From Candidatus Lachnoclostridium pullistercoris (GTDB lineage Bacteria > Bacillota > Clostridia > Lachnospirales > Lachnospiraceae): 35,035 bases of DNA. A program made the translations under genes and the position numbers. Every line of letters starts with the position of its first letter. The first letter of the stretch is position 1. The notes beneath the pieces were generated by a model that saw nothing but the letters and a program-made list of their open reading frames with translations, was not told the origin of the DNA and made no database searches. Location: assembly GCA_019119775.1 (NCBI GenBank), contig DWWL01000082.1, positions 1 to 35,035 of the forward strand. Direction: 5' to 3'. This document shows, one piece after another, positions 1-8,224 of this stretch.

Positions 1-11
1 ACCTGTGTTTT

Positions 12-21
12 AGTATAGAAT
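12..21 (+). promoter_or_regulatory. -10 element of efp promoter (partial)
   Basis: An A/T-rich TAGTATAGAAT stretch sits about 58 nt upstream of the efp start codon. TAGAAT at 16-21 is a reasonable -10 box, and nearly the same string occurs in the ireB promoter at 20607-20617. The matching -35 would lie outside the window, so this is only a half-seen promoter. Confidence 0.4.
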
Positions 22-78
22 AGAACCGATTGATTTTAGCAAGTATGAGAGAAAAGTAGTTAAGGAGGAATATCATTT

Positions 79-636
79 ATGATATCAGCTGGTGATTTTA
101 GAAACGGCATGACACTTGAAATCGACGGCAACGTTTGCCAGATTATCGAGTTCCAGCATGTAAAACCGGGAAAGGGAGCAGCGTTTGTCCGCACGAAGAT
201 CAAGAACGTGATCAGCGGCGGTGTGGTTGAGAGAACCTTCCGTCCCACCGAGAAGTTCCCGGCCGCCAGAATCGACCGCGTGGATATGCAGTATCTGTAC
301 TCAGACGGAGATCTGTACTACTTTATGAACGTGGAGACATTTGACCAGATCGCGCTGAACAGCGACACCATCGGCGACGCCCTCAAGTTCGTGAAAGAGA
401 ACGAGATGTGCAAGATCTGCTCCTACAACGGAAACGTATTCTCCGTGGAGCCGCCGTTATTCGTAGAGCTGGAAGTAACCGACACAGAGCCGGGCTTCAA
501 GGGCGATACCGCTACCGGCGCTACCAAGCCCGCTACCCTGGAGACGGGAGCCACCATCAATGTTCCGCTGTTTGTAAACATCGGCGACAAGTTAAAGATC
601 GATACCCGTACGGGAGAGTATCTGTCCAGAGTATAA
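79..636 (+). CDS. efp: Elongation factor P
   Basis: EF-P binds stalled ribosomes between the P and E sites and promotes peptide bond formation at polyproline stretches; it acts in the cytoplasm. The 185-residue length is standard. The N-terminal KOW-like domain carries the conserved KPGKGAA loop, with Lys32 as the tip residue that is modified in some bacteria, followed by two OB-fold domains ending in the conserved C-terminal TGEYLSRV. An AAGGAGG ribosome site lies at about 61-67, before the ATG at 79. The gene stands alone with a -10 box upstream and a terminator hairpin downstream. No EF-P-modifying enzyme gene is recognisable in the window. Identification is secure. Confidence 0.97.
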   Translation: MISAGDFRNGMTLEIDGNVCQIIEFQHVKPGKGAAFVRTKIKNVISGGVVERTFRPTEKFPAARIDRVDMQYLYSDGDLYYFMNVETFDQIALNSDTIGDALKFVKENEMCKICSYNGNVFSVEPPLFVELEVTDTEPGFKGDTATGATKPATLETGATINVPLFVNIGDKLKIDTRTGEYLSRV

Positions 637-661
637 TCTGCCGGCAGGAATAGAGAGAGAG

Positions 662-694
662 GGACGCCTGAGAGGAAGAGGGGCGTCCTTCTTT
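662..694 (+). terminator. Rho-independent terminator after efp
   Basis: GGACGCC (662-668) pairs with GGCGTCC (682-688) around a 13-nt purine-rich loop and is followed by a T-rich tail. It lies 26 nt past the efp stop codon and separates efp from the argS promoter. Confidence 0.75.
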
Positions 695-706
695 CGTCCT
701 GCAGGC

Positions 707-735
707 TTGCTTTTTCCCCTGGCCTGACTTATAAT
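707..735 (+). promoter_or_regulatory. Sigma-A-type promoter for argS
   Basis: TTGCTT at 707-712 and a perfect TATAAT at 730-735 are separated by 17 nt. This gives a leader of about 100 nt before argS. The leader has no recognisable T-box specifier or antiterminator. Confidence 0.7.
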
Positions 736-844
736 ATTTAGTTGTCTGGAAAACGCCCGGGACGGCAAAAATAGGCGGAAAGCCGCGCCGTTTCGGCTGC
801 GTCAGGAAAACGAAGGAAAATGGAACAGAAAGGAAATCGGAAGA

Positions 845-2614
845 ATGAAAAAGATCCTCGATTTGATCGCCGGTGAGCTGAAGCCGGTGTTTGCGGAGTG
901 CGGATACGACGAGTCCTACGCGAAGGTGAATTTGTCCAACCGCCCCGATCTGTGTGAGTATCAGTGCAACGGAGCCATGGCCGCGGCAAAGAAATACAAA
1001 AAGAAACCGATCGACATTGCAAATGAAGTGGTGGAGAAGGCGTCCGCCAGCCCGGTGTTTGCCCAGATCACGGCGGTAATGCCGGGATTTATCAATATCC
1101 GTCTGAACGGCCAGTGGCTGGCGGAATATTTAAACGGAATGGCCTCCCAGGAAAAGCTGGGGCTGGAAGAGCCGGAGAAGCCGGAGACGATCATTGTGGA
1201 CTACGGCGGAGCCAACGTGGCAAAGCCGCTCCATGTGGGCCATCTGCGGGCGGCCATCATCGGTGAGAGCATTAAGCGCATGGGAAGATTTCTGGGAAAT
1301 CATGTGATCGGTGACGTTCATCTGGGGGACTGGGGTCTGCAGATGGGACTGATCATTGAAGAGCTTCGGGACCGGAAGCCGGACCTTCCCTATTTTGATC
1401 CCGACTTTAAGGGAGAATATCCGAAGGAGGCCCCCTTCACCATCAGCGAGCTGGAGGAGATTTACCCGGCGGCCAGCGCCAAGTCCAAGGAGGACACGGA
1501 AGCCGGACATGCCTTCAAGGAGAGGGCCCAGACGGCGACCTTCCAGCTGCAGAACGGCTACCCGCCCTACCGCGCCATCTGGAAGCACATTATGAGCGTG
1601 TCCCTGGCGGACTTAAAGAGAAACTATGACAGCCTGGACGTTCATTTTGACCTGTGGAAGGGAGAGAGCGACGCTCAGCCCTATATTCCCGGCCTGATCG
1701 ATGACCTGATCGCAAAGGGACTGGCCTACGAAAGCCAGGGAGCCCTGGTGGTGGACATCGCCGAGGAGACGGACGCGAAGGAGCTGCCTCCCTGCATCAT
1801 CCGCAAGTCGGACGGAGCGGCTCTCTATGCCACCTCTGATCTGGCAACCATCGTGGAGCGGGAGCAGGATTTCCACCCGGATCACTACATCTATGTGGTG
1901 GACAAGCGCCAGGAGCTCCATTTCACCCAGGTGTTCCGCGTGGCAAAGAAGGCCGGGATCGTGGGGCCGGAGCGGAAAATGGATTTCCTGGGCTTCGGCA
2001 CCATGAACGGACGGGACGGAAAGCCCTACAAGACGAGAGAGGGCGGCGTCATGCGTCTGGAGAAGCTGATCGCCGAGGTGAACGAGGCAGCTTACCAGAA
2101 GATCATGGAAAACCGCACCGTGTCGGAGGAAGAGGCGAAGGAGACGGCCAAGATCGTGGGCCTGTCCGCGTTAAAGTACGGCGATTTGTCCAACCAGGCG
2201 GCCAAGGACTACGTGTTTGACATCGACCGGTTTACCTCCTTTGAGGGGAACACAGGACCTTACATCCTCTACACCATTGTGCGGATCAAATCCATTCTGA
2301 ACAGAAGCGGCGGGCTGGCGGAGACGGCGAAGATCCTTCCGGCGGCCACGGATGCGGAGCGGGCGCTTCAGCTGGAGATCACCAAGTACAACGAGGTATT
2401 GAACGCCGCGTTTGACGAGCTGGCTCCCCACAAGATCTGCCAGTACGTGTATGATCTGTCCAACGCCTGCAACCGTTTCTACCACGATACGAAAATCATC
2501 ACAGAGGAAGATGAGAAGCAGAAAGAGAGCTGGCTGGCTCTGGTGCGCCTGGCAAAGGACGTGCTGGAAACCTGCATTCATCTTCTGGGAATCCAGGCTC
2601 CCGACCGGATGTAA
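845..2614 (+). CDS. argS: Arginyl-tRNA synthetase
   Basis: This cytoplasmic class I synthetase charges tRNA-Arg with arginine using ATP. The 589-residue protein has an N-terminal Add1-type tRNA-recognition domain, the class I HIGH-equivalent HVGH at residues 130-133, and a catalytic Rossmann core. The C-terminal DALR-type anticodon-binding domain is introduced by NTGPYILYTIVRI and ends in LLGIQAPDRM. The KMSKS loop is the degenerate form typical of ArgRS (KPYKTREGG near residue 396). An AAAGGAAATCGGAAG stretch precedes the ATG at 845. It is a single-gene unit with its own promoter and terminator. Confidence 0.97.
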   Translation: MKKILDLIAGELKPVFAECGYDESYAKVNLSNRPDLCEYQCNGAMAAAKKYKKKPIDIANEVVEKASASPVFAQITAVMPGFINIRLNGQWLAEYLNGMASQEKLGLEEPEKPETIIVDYGGANVAKPLHVGHLRAAIIGESIKRMGRFLGNHVIGDVHLGDWGLQMGLIIEELRDRKPDLPYFDPDFKGEYPKEAPFTISELEEIYPAASAKSKEDTEAGHAFKERAQTATFQLQNGYPPYRAIWKHIMSVSLADLKRNYDSLDVHFDLWKGESDAQPYIPGLIDDLIAKGLAYESQGALVVDIAEETDAKELPPCIIRKSDGAALYATSDLATIVEREQDFHPDHYIYVVDKRQELHFTQVFRVAKKAGIVGPERKMDFLGFGTMNGRDGKPYKTREGGVMRLEKLIAEVNEAAYQKIMENRTVSEEEAKETAKIVGLSALKYGDLSNQAAKDYVFDIDRFTSFEGNTGPYILYTIVRIKSILNRSGGLAETAKILPAATDAERALQLEITKYNEVLNAAFDELAPHKICQYVYDLSNACNRFYHDTKIITEEDEKQKESWLALVRLAKDVLETCIHLLGIQAPDRM

Positions 2615-2639
2615 GATCCGCCGGCAGCCGGGAAAAGAG

Positions 2640-2678
2640 CAACCTCCGTCGGGGAAGACCCTGCCGGGGGTTGTTTTC
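2640..2678 (+). terminator. Rho-independent terminator after argS
   Basis: CAACCTCCG (2640-2648) pairs with CGGGGGTTG (2665-2673) with one G:T wobble. An inner GGG/CCC stem and a TTTT tail complete it. It lies 26 nt past the argS stop and just before the SNF2 gene. Confidence 0.7.
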
Positions 2679-2704
2679 AAACACAGGGGGGAGCAGAAAG
2701 TTTC

Positions 2705-5700
2705 ATGACGATCACTGAATTTTCATCCAATACATTCTGGAAGGGAGAGACAGGCATCAAGGCGTCCGTGTCAGACGGAAACCGGGTGTACCGGTCCTCC
2801 CTCTATCTGAAAAACGGGCAGGTATTTGACTACTCCTGCACCTGCGCCGACGGCCGGTCCTACAGGGGAATGTGTCCCCACTGCGCGGCTCTTCTGGCCT
2901 ACTATAACGCGAGAAAGAAGGAGGAAAACGGCCGCTCTGTGTACACTTCCCAGGAGATCCGGGGGATGATCCGGGAGTACACCAACCGGGAGGTGGCCGG
3001 GATCCTGCGGGAGGAAGAGGGGGCGGATGTGACCCTCCGCCCCCGCCTGCTGGTAAAAAGTTCCGGCCTGCAGCTGGAGTTTGAGGTGGGAAAAGAGCGG
3101 TTTTACGTGATCCGCGACCTGACGGCCTTCGGGGAGGCGGTGGACGGCGGGACCATGGTCCGCTATGGAAAACAGTTTGCCTTTCACCACAGCCTGTCGG
3201 CGTTTACGCCTGAGAGCCGGCCCCTGGCGGAGTTTCTCATGGACCTGCTCCACACTTACCGGGATTACTGCGCCCATTTTCACCGGCCCGGCCCGTCCGC
3301 GGCCCCTCTTTCACGAAGTGTTCAGCTGAACAAGGGGGATCTGGACCGGTTTTTTGAGCTGATGATGGGGCGCGTCCTGGAGGTGGAGGACGGCAGAGGA
3401 CAGAGGAGAAAACTGGCGGTGACGGAGGAGATGATCCCTCTGACGGTCCGGGTGGATAGAAGCGGCCGGGACGGGATTTCCATCACCCTGCCGGAGGGAC
3501 TGTTCTACGCCAAAGGGGAGGCGGCCGTCTATCTGGCCTCGGAGGAGCGGCTCTGCCGCTGCAGCGGGGAGTGCGGCCGCGATCTGGCGGTGTTTTTCGA
3601 CGGGATCCGCAGAGGCATGGGCGGAAGGACGCTGGAGATCAATGACCGGGATCTGCCCCTGTTTTACGAGCGGGTGGTGAAAAAGCTGGAGCCGTATATG
3701 AATTTTTCATCGGAGGAGGTGCGGCTGGAGGATTATGAACCGCAGGAGCTGAAGGCCCGCTTTGCCTTTGACAGCCCGGAGCCGGGGAAGGTGGTGCTCC
3801 ACCCAACCCTGTCCTACGGGGATTTTTCCTTTCACCCGATTGAGGATGAGACAGTGCCGCGGACGGTGTGCCGGGATGTGCCGGGGGAGTTCCGCATCAG
3901 CCAGGCCATCACCCGCTATTTTAAATACCGCCAGGAGGACGGAAATGATCCGGTGATCCAGGACGATGAGGAGGCGGTGTACCGGCTGCTCACAGAGGGG
4001 ATTCCGGAGTTCCAGGCCCTGGGAGAGGTTGTGGTGACGGAGGAGATGAAAAAGCTGCGGGTGGTTCCCCCGCCTGCCGTCACTGTGGGCGTCTCCTGCG
4101 CGGGAAACTGGCTGGAGCTCAAAGTGGACGCGGAGGGAATGAGCCGGCAGGAGCTTTTGAAGATCCTGGACAGCTACCGCCAGAAAAAGAAATATTACCG
4201 CTTAAAATCAGGGGAATTCCTGGAACTTAAGGACGACGGGCTTCTGACGGTGGCCGGGATGCTGGACGGCCTGGGGCTGACAAAGGGCCAGATGGGGGAG
4301 GATGTGATCCGCCTGCCGGGCTACCGGGCTTTTTACCTGGATTCCATTCTGGAGGCCCGCCGCGGGATGAGCGTGTACCGGGACCGGATGTTCAAGACGG
4401 TGGTCCGGGAGATGAAGGCGGTGGAGGACAGCGACTTTGAAGTCCCGGAAACGTTTCAGGGCGAGCTGAGGGAGTATCAGAAGCTGGGATTTAAGTGGAT
4501 GAAGACCTTAAATGAGCTGGGATTCGGCGGGATCCTGGCGGATGATATGGGCCTGGGAAAGACGGTCCAGGTGATCGCTCTTCTGCTGGATGAAAAAAAG
4601 AAGCGGGAAACAGCCCGGCCGTCCCTGATCGTCTGTCCGGCCTCCCTGGTCTACAACTGGGAGAATGAGCTGGAAAAATTTGCCCCGTCCTTAAAGGTGC
4701 TGCTGGTGACAGGAAATGCGGCCCAGAGGAAGGAAGCGGCCGCCCATGCCGGGGAGTACGACGTGGTGGTCACGTCCTATGACCTGCTCCGCCGGGACAT
4801 CGGCCTGTATGAGGGCCTGGATTTTGGCTACGAGATCATTGACGAGGCCCAGTACATCAAGAACGCGGGGACCCAGAATGCCAGAGCGGTGAAGGCGGTC
4901 CGCTCTGCGTCCCGGTTTGCCCTCACGGGAACGCCCATCGAGAACCATTTAGGGGAGCTGTGGAGCATTTTTGACTATCTCATGCCTGGGTTTCTGTTCA
5001 GCTACCAGAAATTCCGGAAGGAGTATGAGATCCCTGTCGCACGGGACGGGGACAGCCGGGCGCTGGACCGCCTTCACCGGCTGATCGGCCCCTTTGTGCT
5101 GCGCAGGCTGAAGAGCCAGGTGCTAAAGGAGCTGCCGGAGAAGCTGGAGACGGTGGTGTACTCCCGGGCGGAGGGGATGCAGAGAGAGCTCTACACCGCG
5201 AACGCTGCCCTCTTAAAGGAAAAACTGGAGTCCGGGGAGTTTGAGAACGAGAGGTTCCAGGTATTGGCGGCCCTCACCAGGCTGCGGCAGATCTGCTGCC
5301 ATCCCGCTCTGTGCTACACCAACTACCGGGAGAGCAGCGCCAAGCTGGAAACCTGCGTGGACCTGATCCGGGATGGCACGGCGGGCGGACACCGGATCCT
5401 TTTGTTTTCCCAGTTTACCTCCATGCTGGAGCTGATCGGGAAACGGCTGAAAAAGGAGGGAATCCCCTTTTACTGCCTGACGGGGGAGACGCCGAAGGAG
5501 GAGCGCATCCGCCTGGCCGGCATTTTCGGACAGGACGAGGTGAAAGTCTTCCTCATCTCATTAAAGGCCGGCGGGACCGGGTTAAATCTGACGGCGGCGG
5601 ACATGGTGATCCACTACGATCCCTGGTGGAACGTGGCGGCCCAGAATCAGGCTACGGACCGGGCCTACCGCATCGGGCAGGAGAAGAAGGTCACAGTGTT

Positions 5701-5848
5701 CAAGCTGATCATGAAGGATACGGTGGAGGAAAATATGCTCCGCCTTCAGCAGATGAAGCAGAGTCTGGCGGACGGGGTGATCACAGAGGGAATGACCGAG
5801 CTCACCTCCCTCACCGGCCGCGACGTGATGAGGCTTTTGGAGGGATAG
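2705..5848 (+). CDS. SNF2-family DEAD/DEAH ATPase with N-terminal SWIM zinc finger
   Basis: This is a DNA-translocating Swi2/Snf2-type ATPase of 1047 residues. The N-terminus has a SWIM zinc motif (C45-x-C47 … C57-x-H59), expected to bind DNA or protein. A long middle region of the SNF2-associated bacterial type follows. The ATPase core has Walker A in DDMGLGKT near residue 615, the DEAQ box near 711, motif III TGTPIEN near 741, and motifs V/VI in GGTGLNLTAAD and QATDRAYRIGQ near 955-990. All catalytic motifs look intact. The GntR gene begins 5 nt after the stop, suggesting one transcript. Family members are common in Lachnospiraceae chromosomes; their cellular role, perhaps in transcription or repair, is not settled. 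Some SNF2 proteins serve phage defence, but nothing defence-like lies nearby. Confidence 0.93.
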   Translation: MTITEFSSNTFWKGETGIKASVSDGNRVYRSSLYLKNGQVFDYSCTCADGRSYRGMCPHCAALLAYYNARKKEENGRSVYTSQEIRGMIREYTNREVAGILREEEGADVTLRPRLLVKSSGLQLEFEVGKERFYVIRDLTAFGEAVDGGTMVRYGKQFAFHHSLSAFTPESRPLAEFLMDLLHTYRDYCAHFHRPGPSAAPLSRSVQLNKGDLDRFFELMMGRVLEVEDGRGQRRKLAVTEEMIPLTVRVDRSGRDGISITLPEGLFYAKGEAAVYLASEERLCRCSGECGRDLAVFFDGIRRGMGGRTLEINDRDLPLFYERVVKKLEPYMNFSSEEVRLEDYEPQELKARFAFDSPEPGKVVLHPTLSYGDFSFHPIEDETVPRTVCRDVPGEFRISQAITRYFKYRQEDGNDPVIQDDEEAVYRLLTEGIPEFQALGEVVVTEEMKKLRVVPPPAVTVGVSCAGNWLELKVDAEGMSRQELLKILDSYRQKKKYYRLKSGEFLELKDDGLLTVAGMLDGLGLTKGQMGEDVIRLPGYRAFYLDSILEARRGMSVYRDRMFKTVVREMKAVEDSDFEVPETFQGELREYQKLGFKWMKTLNELGFGGILADDMGLGKTVQVIALLLDEKKKRETARPSLIVCPASLVYNWENELEKFAPSLKVLLVTGNAAQRKEAAAHAGEYDVVVTSYDLLRRDIGLYEGLDFGYEIIDEAQYIKNAGTQNARAVKAVRSASRFALTGTPIENHLGELWSIFDYLMPGFLFSYQKFRKEYEIPVARDGDSRALDRLHRLIGPFVLRRLKSQVLKELPEKLETVVYSRAEGMQRELYTANAALLKEKLESGEFENERFQVLAALTRLRQICCHPALCYTNYRESSAKLETCVDLIRDGTAGGHRILLFSQFTSMLELIGKRLKKEGIPFYCLTGETPKEERIRLAGIFGQDEVKVFLISLKAGGTGLNLTAADMVIHYDPWWNVAAQNQATDRAYRIGQEKKVTVFKLIMKDTVEENMLRLQQMKQSLADGVITEGMTELTSLTGRDVMRLLEG

Positions 5849-5853
5849 GAGCC

Positions 5854-6543
5854 ATGGAAAAAATTTATCACAAATCCCTGCCGGAGAAGACGGCGGACGG
5901 GATCTCCGACTTCATTTACCGGGAAAACTACGGTGCGGGGGCGAAGCTGCCGGGGGAGAAGGAACTGGCGGCCATGCTGGAGGTGAGCCGCAATACGGTG
6001 CGGGAGGCGATCCGGATCCTGGCGGAGAAAAAAGTGGTGGAGGTGCGCCGGGGAGCGGGAACTTTTGTCTCCTCCCGCCGGGGCTTAAGCGACGACCTTC
6101 TCGGACTGTCTCTGGTCAGCGATAAAAAGAAGCTGGTCCGGGATCTTTTAGAGCTGCGCCTTCTCATCGAGCCCAGGATGGCGGCCATGGCGGCGGAGCG
6201 GGCCAGCGCGGCCCAGATCGCCCGCCTGAAGGAGCTGTTTTTAAAGATGGAAAAAGAGTGGCTGGCGGGGCACATTTATTTTGAGCAGGATATGGAGTTT
6301 CACACCTTCATCGCCGGATGCAGCGGGAATCTGGTGGTCCACAGCCTGCTGCCGCCGATCCAGCAGGCCATTCTTCTGCAGGAGAATGTCACGGGAAAGC
6401 GGCTGGGAAAGAAGACGGTGGAGGCCCACCGCAGGATCCTGGCGGCGATCGAGGGACGGCGTTCCTGCGAGGCCCAGGACGCCATGACGGTCCACCTGAT
6501 CCAGAACCAGGAGAGGATCCTGGAGCTGATGAGAGAAAAATAG
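5854..6543 (+). CDS. FadR-subfamily GntR transcriptional regulator
   Basis: This is a 229-residue DNA-binding regulator. The N-terminal winged helix-turn-helix has the GntR signature LPGEKELAAMLEVSRNTVRE followed by the wing RRGAGTFVSS. The C-terminal helical FCD domain carries candidate metal and ligand residues: Asp and His in DMEFH, His in EAHRRIL and His in TVHLIQ. FadR-type proteins usually bind small acids or central metabolites. The ATG at 5854 is 5 nt after the SNF2 stop and is preceded by AGGGATAGGAG. The reading frame stays open far upstream, but that stretch is the SNF2 gene read out of frame. The downstream FAD cassette is the likely target, although a strong terminator separates them, so regulator and cassette are probably transcribed separately. 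Confidence 0.92.
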   Translation: MEKIYHKSLPEKTADGISDFIYRENYGAGAKLPGEKELAAMLEVSRNTVREAIRILAEKKVVEVRRGAGTFVSSRRGLSDDLLGLSLVSDKKKLVRDLLELRLLIEPRMAAMAAERASAAQIARLKELFLKMEKEWLAGHIYFEQDMEFHTFIAGCSGNLVVHSLLPPIQQAILLQENVTGKRLGKKTVEAHRRILAAIEGRRSCEAQDAMTVHLIQNQERILELMREK

Positions 6544-6603
6544 ACAAATAGGTACTTTTTCCCGCAGGGAGAGGAGAAAGCGATTCCTTTTTTGCGGGCA
6601 GGG

Positions 6604-6633
6604 TTGAGGAGAGAAAAGAAGCTGTGGTATAAG
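6604..6633 (+). promoter_or_regulatory. Possible promoter for the FAD redox cassette, overlapping the gntR terminator
   Basis: TTGAGG (6604-6609) and TATAAG (6628-6633) are spaced by 18 nt. The -10 box lies in the loop of the gntR terminator. No better promoter is visible before the cassette start at 6764. The match is moderate only. Confidence 0.3.
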
Positions 6634-6654
6634 AGAGCCATAGCTTCTTTTTTT
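6618..6654 (+). terminator. Strong rho-independent terminator after gntR
   Basis: GAAGCTGTGG (6618-6627) pairs with CCATAGCTTC (6638-6647) with one G:T wobble around a 10-nt loop, followed by seven T residues. It ends the SNF2–GntR transcript. Confidence 0.85.
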
Positions 6655-6687
6655 CGCGGAGAACGAAAGGTTTTGGAGCGGAAAAGG

Positions 6688-6710
6688 CTGCGGCCGGACG
6701 GAGGCCGCAG
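6688..6710 (+). promoter_or_regulatory. Leader hairpin before the FAD redox cassette
   Basis: CTGCGGCC (6688-6695) and GGCCGCAG (6703-6710) form a perfect 8-bp stem with a 7-nt loop. A broken T-rich stretch (6717-6728) follows. It sits 54 nt before the first gene of the cassette and could be an attenuator, a protein operator or a weak terminator. Confidence 0.35.
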
Positions 6711-6763
6711 AAAGAATCTTTTTGTTTTGGAAAAATGAAAGGGACAGGAGGATCATCAGGGAT

Positions 6764-8224
6764 ATGAAAAATTTTGACGTGGCGGTGATCGGCGCCGGCG
6801 TAATCGGCTGTGCCGTTGCCAGAGAGCTTTCCAGATACCGTCTGACCATCGGCGTGCTGGAAAAAGAGCTGGATGTGGCCTGCGGCAATTCCAGCCGGAA
6901 CACGGGAATGCTCCACGCCGGCTTCACCTACAAGCCGGGCAGCTTAAAGGCAGAGTGCGCCGTGGAGGGCAACCAGGAGTTTGACCAGGTGGCGGAGGAA
7001 CTGGATGTGCCCTTTAAGCGGACGGGAAAGCTGGTGGTGGGTTTTACGGAACACGACCGGGAGAACATCCTGAAGTTTAAGGCCATCGGAGAGAAAAACG
7101 GCGTCCGCGGGATGCGGATGGTGACGAAGGAGGAGATCCGCAGCATTGACGAGCATGCCGGCGGAGAGTTTGCCATGTACGTGCCGGATTCCGGAATCCT
7201 GGATCCCATGCAGTACACCATCGCGCTGGCGGAGAACGCGGCCAAAAACGGTGCGGAATTCCTGTTTGGACGGAAGGTGACGGCCATCGACCGCCGGGAG
7301 GATGACTACCTTATCCGCACAGAGACGGGGGAGGAGATCAGGGCCCGCTGGGTGATCAACTGCGCCGGCATGTACGCGCCGGAGATCTCAGAAATGCTGG
7401 GCTATCCCTGCTATCCCACGAAAGGCTTCAAGGGAGAGTATTTCGTGCTGGACAAAAAGGCAGGCAAATACCTGGGAATCCCGGTCTACCCCGCTCCCAA
7501 CGACAAGGGCGGCTTTATGACCCACGCTACCCCCACGGTGGACGGAAATGTGCTGGTGGGGCCGGACTCCTATGTGACGGAGGACCGGGAGGACTACAGC
7601 GTGACGAAAGATCATCTGGACGGCCTGATCGAGGACGGCCGGAAGATGTTCGACCACATGGAGAGTCAGTATTTCATCCGCAATTTTGCCGGCATCCGCT
7701 GGAAACGGTATGATCCGCAGACGGGAGAGATCCTGGATTTCCTGCTGGAGGCGGATGAGGCTCATCCCAGGACCGTCAATCTGGTAGGAATCGAATCGCC
7801 GGGCATCACCTGCGCCCTGCCCCTGGCCAGAAGAGCGGTGGCAAAGCTGGTGGAGAGAGAAAATCCCGCGCCCAACGAGGCGTTTGACCCCAGGCGGCCC
7901 GGAATCCGCCGTTTCAGCGAGATGACGGCGGAGGAGAAAAAGGAGGCCATTGCCGCAGATCCGGAGTACGGGGAGGTGGTCTGCCGCTGCGAGAGCGTGA
8001 CGAGGGCGGAGATCCGCCAGGCCATCCACAACCCTCTGGGCGTGCACACGGTCACAGGAATTAAGAACAGGACCAGAGCCACCATGGGAAGGTGCCAGGG
8101 CGGCTACTGCGAGACAAGAATCACCAGGATGATCGAGGAAGAGCTGGGGATTGCGCCGGAGGACGTGCGCTATTCCAGAGAAGGCGGATATATGTTTACG
8201 GGAAAGGTGAGGGATGACAGATGA
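6764..8224 (+). CDS. FAD-dependent oxidoreductase, GlpA/LhgO-like, with C-terminal BFD-type Cys cluster
   Basis: A 486-residue flavoprotein of the DAO superfamily. The N-terminus has the FAD dinucleotide-binding motif VAVIGAGVIGC. The stretch HAGFTYKPGSLKA resembles both anaerobic glycerol-3-phosphate dehydrogenase (GlpA) and L-2-hydroxyglutarate oxidases. The C-terminus is a BFD-like domain with C407-x-C409 and C444-x4-C449, expected to bind a [2Fe-2S] cluster, which matches GlpA architecture. The ATG at 6764 was chosen because AGGAGG lies 12 nt upstream and FAD-binding begins at once; an in-frame TTG at 6722 lacks support. The gene overlaps the next one as ATGA. The likely role is cytoplasmic oxidation of glycerol-3-phosphate or a related 2-hydroxy acid, passing electrons through its partners. 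The substrate is inference. Confidence 0.88.
   Translation: MKNFDVAVIGAGVIGCAVARELSRYRLTIGVLEKELDVACGNSSRNTGMLHAGFTYKPGSLKAECAVEGNQEFDQVAEELDVPFKRTGKLVVGFTEHDRENILKFKAIGEKNGVRGMRMVTKEEIRSIDEHAGGEFAMYVPDSGILDPMQYTIALAENAAKNGAEFLFGRKVTAIDRREDDYLIRTETGEEIRARWVINCAGMYAPEISEMLGYPCYPTKGFKGEYFVLDKKAGKYLGIPVYPAPNDKGGFMTHATPTVDGNVLVGPDSYVTEDREDYSVTKDHLDGLIEDGRKMFDHMESQYFIRNFAGIRWKRYDPQTGEILDFLLEADEAHPRTVNLVGIESPGITCALPLARRAVAKLVERENPAPNEAFDPRRPGIRRFSEMTAEEKKEAIAADPEYGEVVCRCESVTRAEIRQAIHNPLGVHTVTGIKNRTRATMGRCQGGYCETRITRMIEEELGIAPEDVRYSREGGYMFTGKVRDDR

Noticed and set aside
637..844. Possible T-box leader before argS
   Set aside because: The leader after the promoter is only about 100 nt and shows no T-box sequence or antiterminator; the terminator present belongs to efp.
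2029..2046. ArgRS apparently without KMSKS
   Set aside because: A degenerate KMSKS loop is normal in many arginyl-tRNA synthetases, including that of E. coli.
2705..5848. SNF2 protein as part of a phage-defence island
   Set aside because: The neighbours are argS, a GntR regulator and metabolic genes; no nuclease, methylase, integrase or other defence gene is present.
5311..5853. A long N-terminal extension of the GntR regulator
   Set aside because: The frame is open only because it overlaps the SNF2 gene out of frame. The GntR fold begins at the ATG at 5854, which has a ribosome site.
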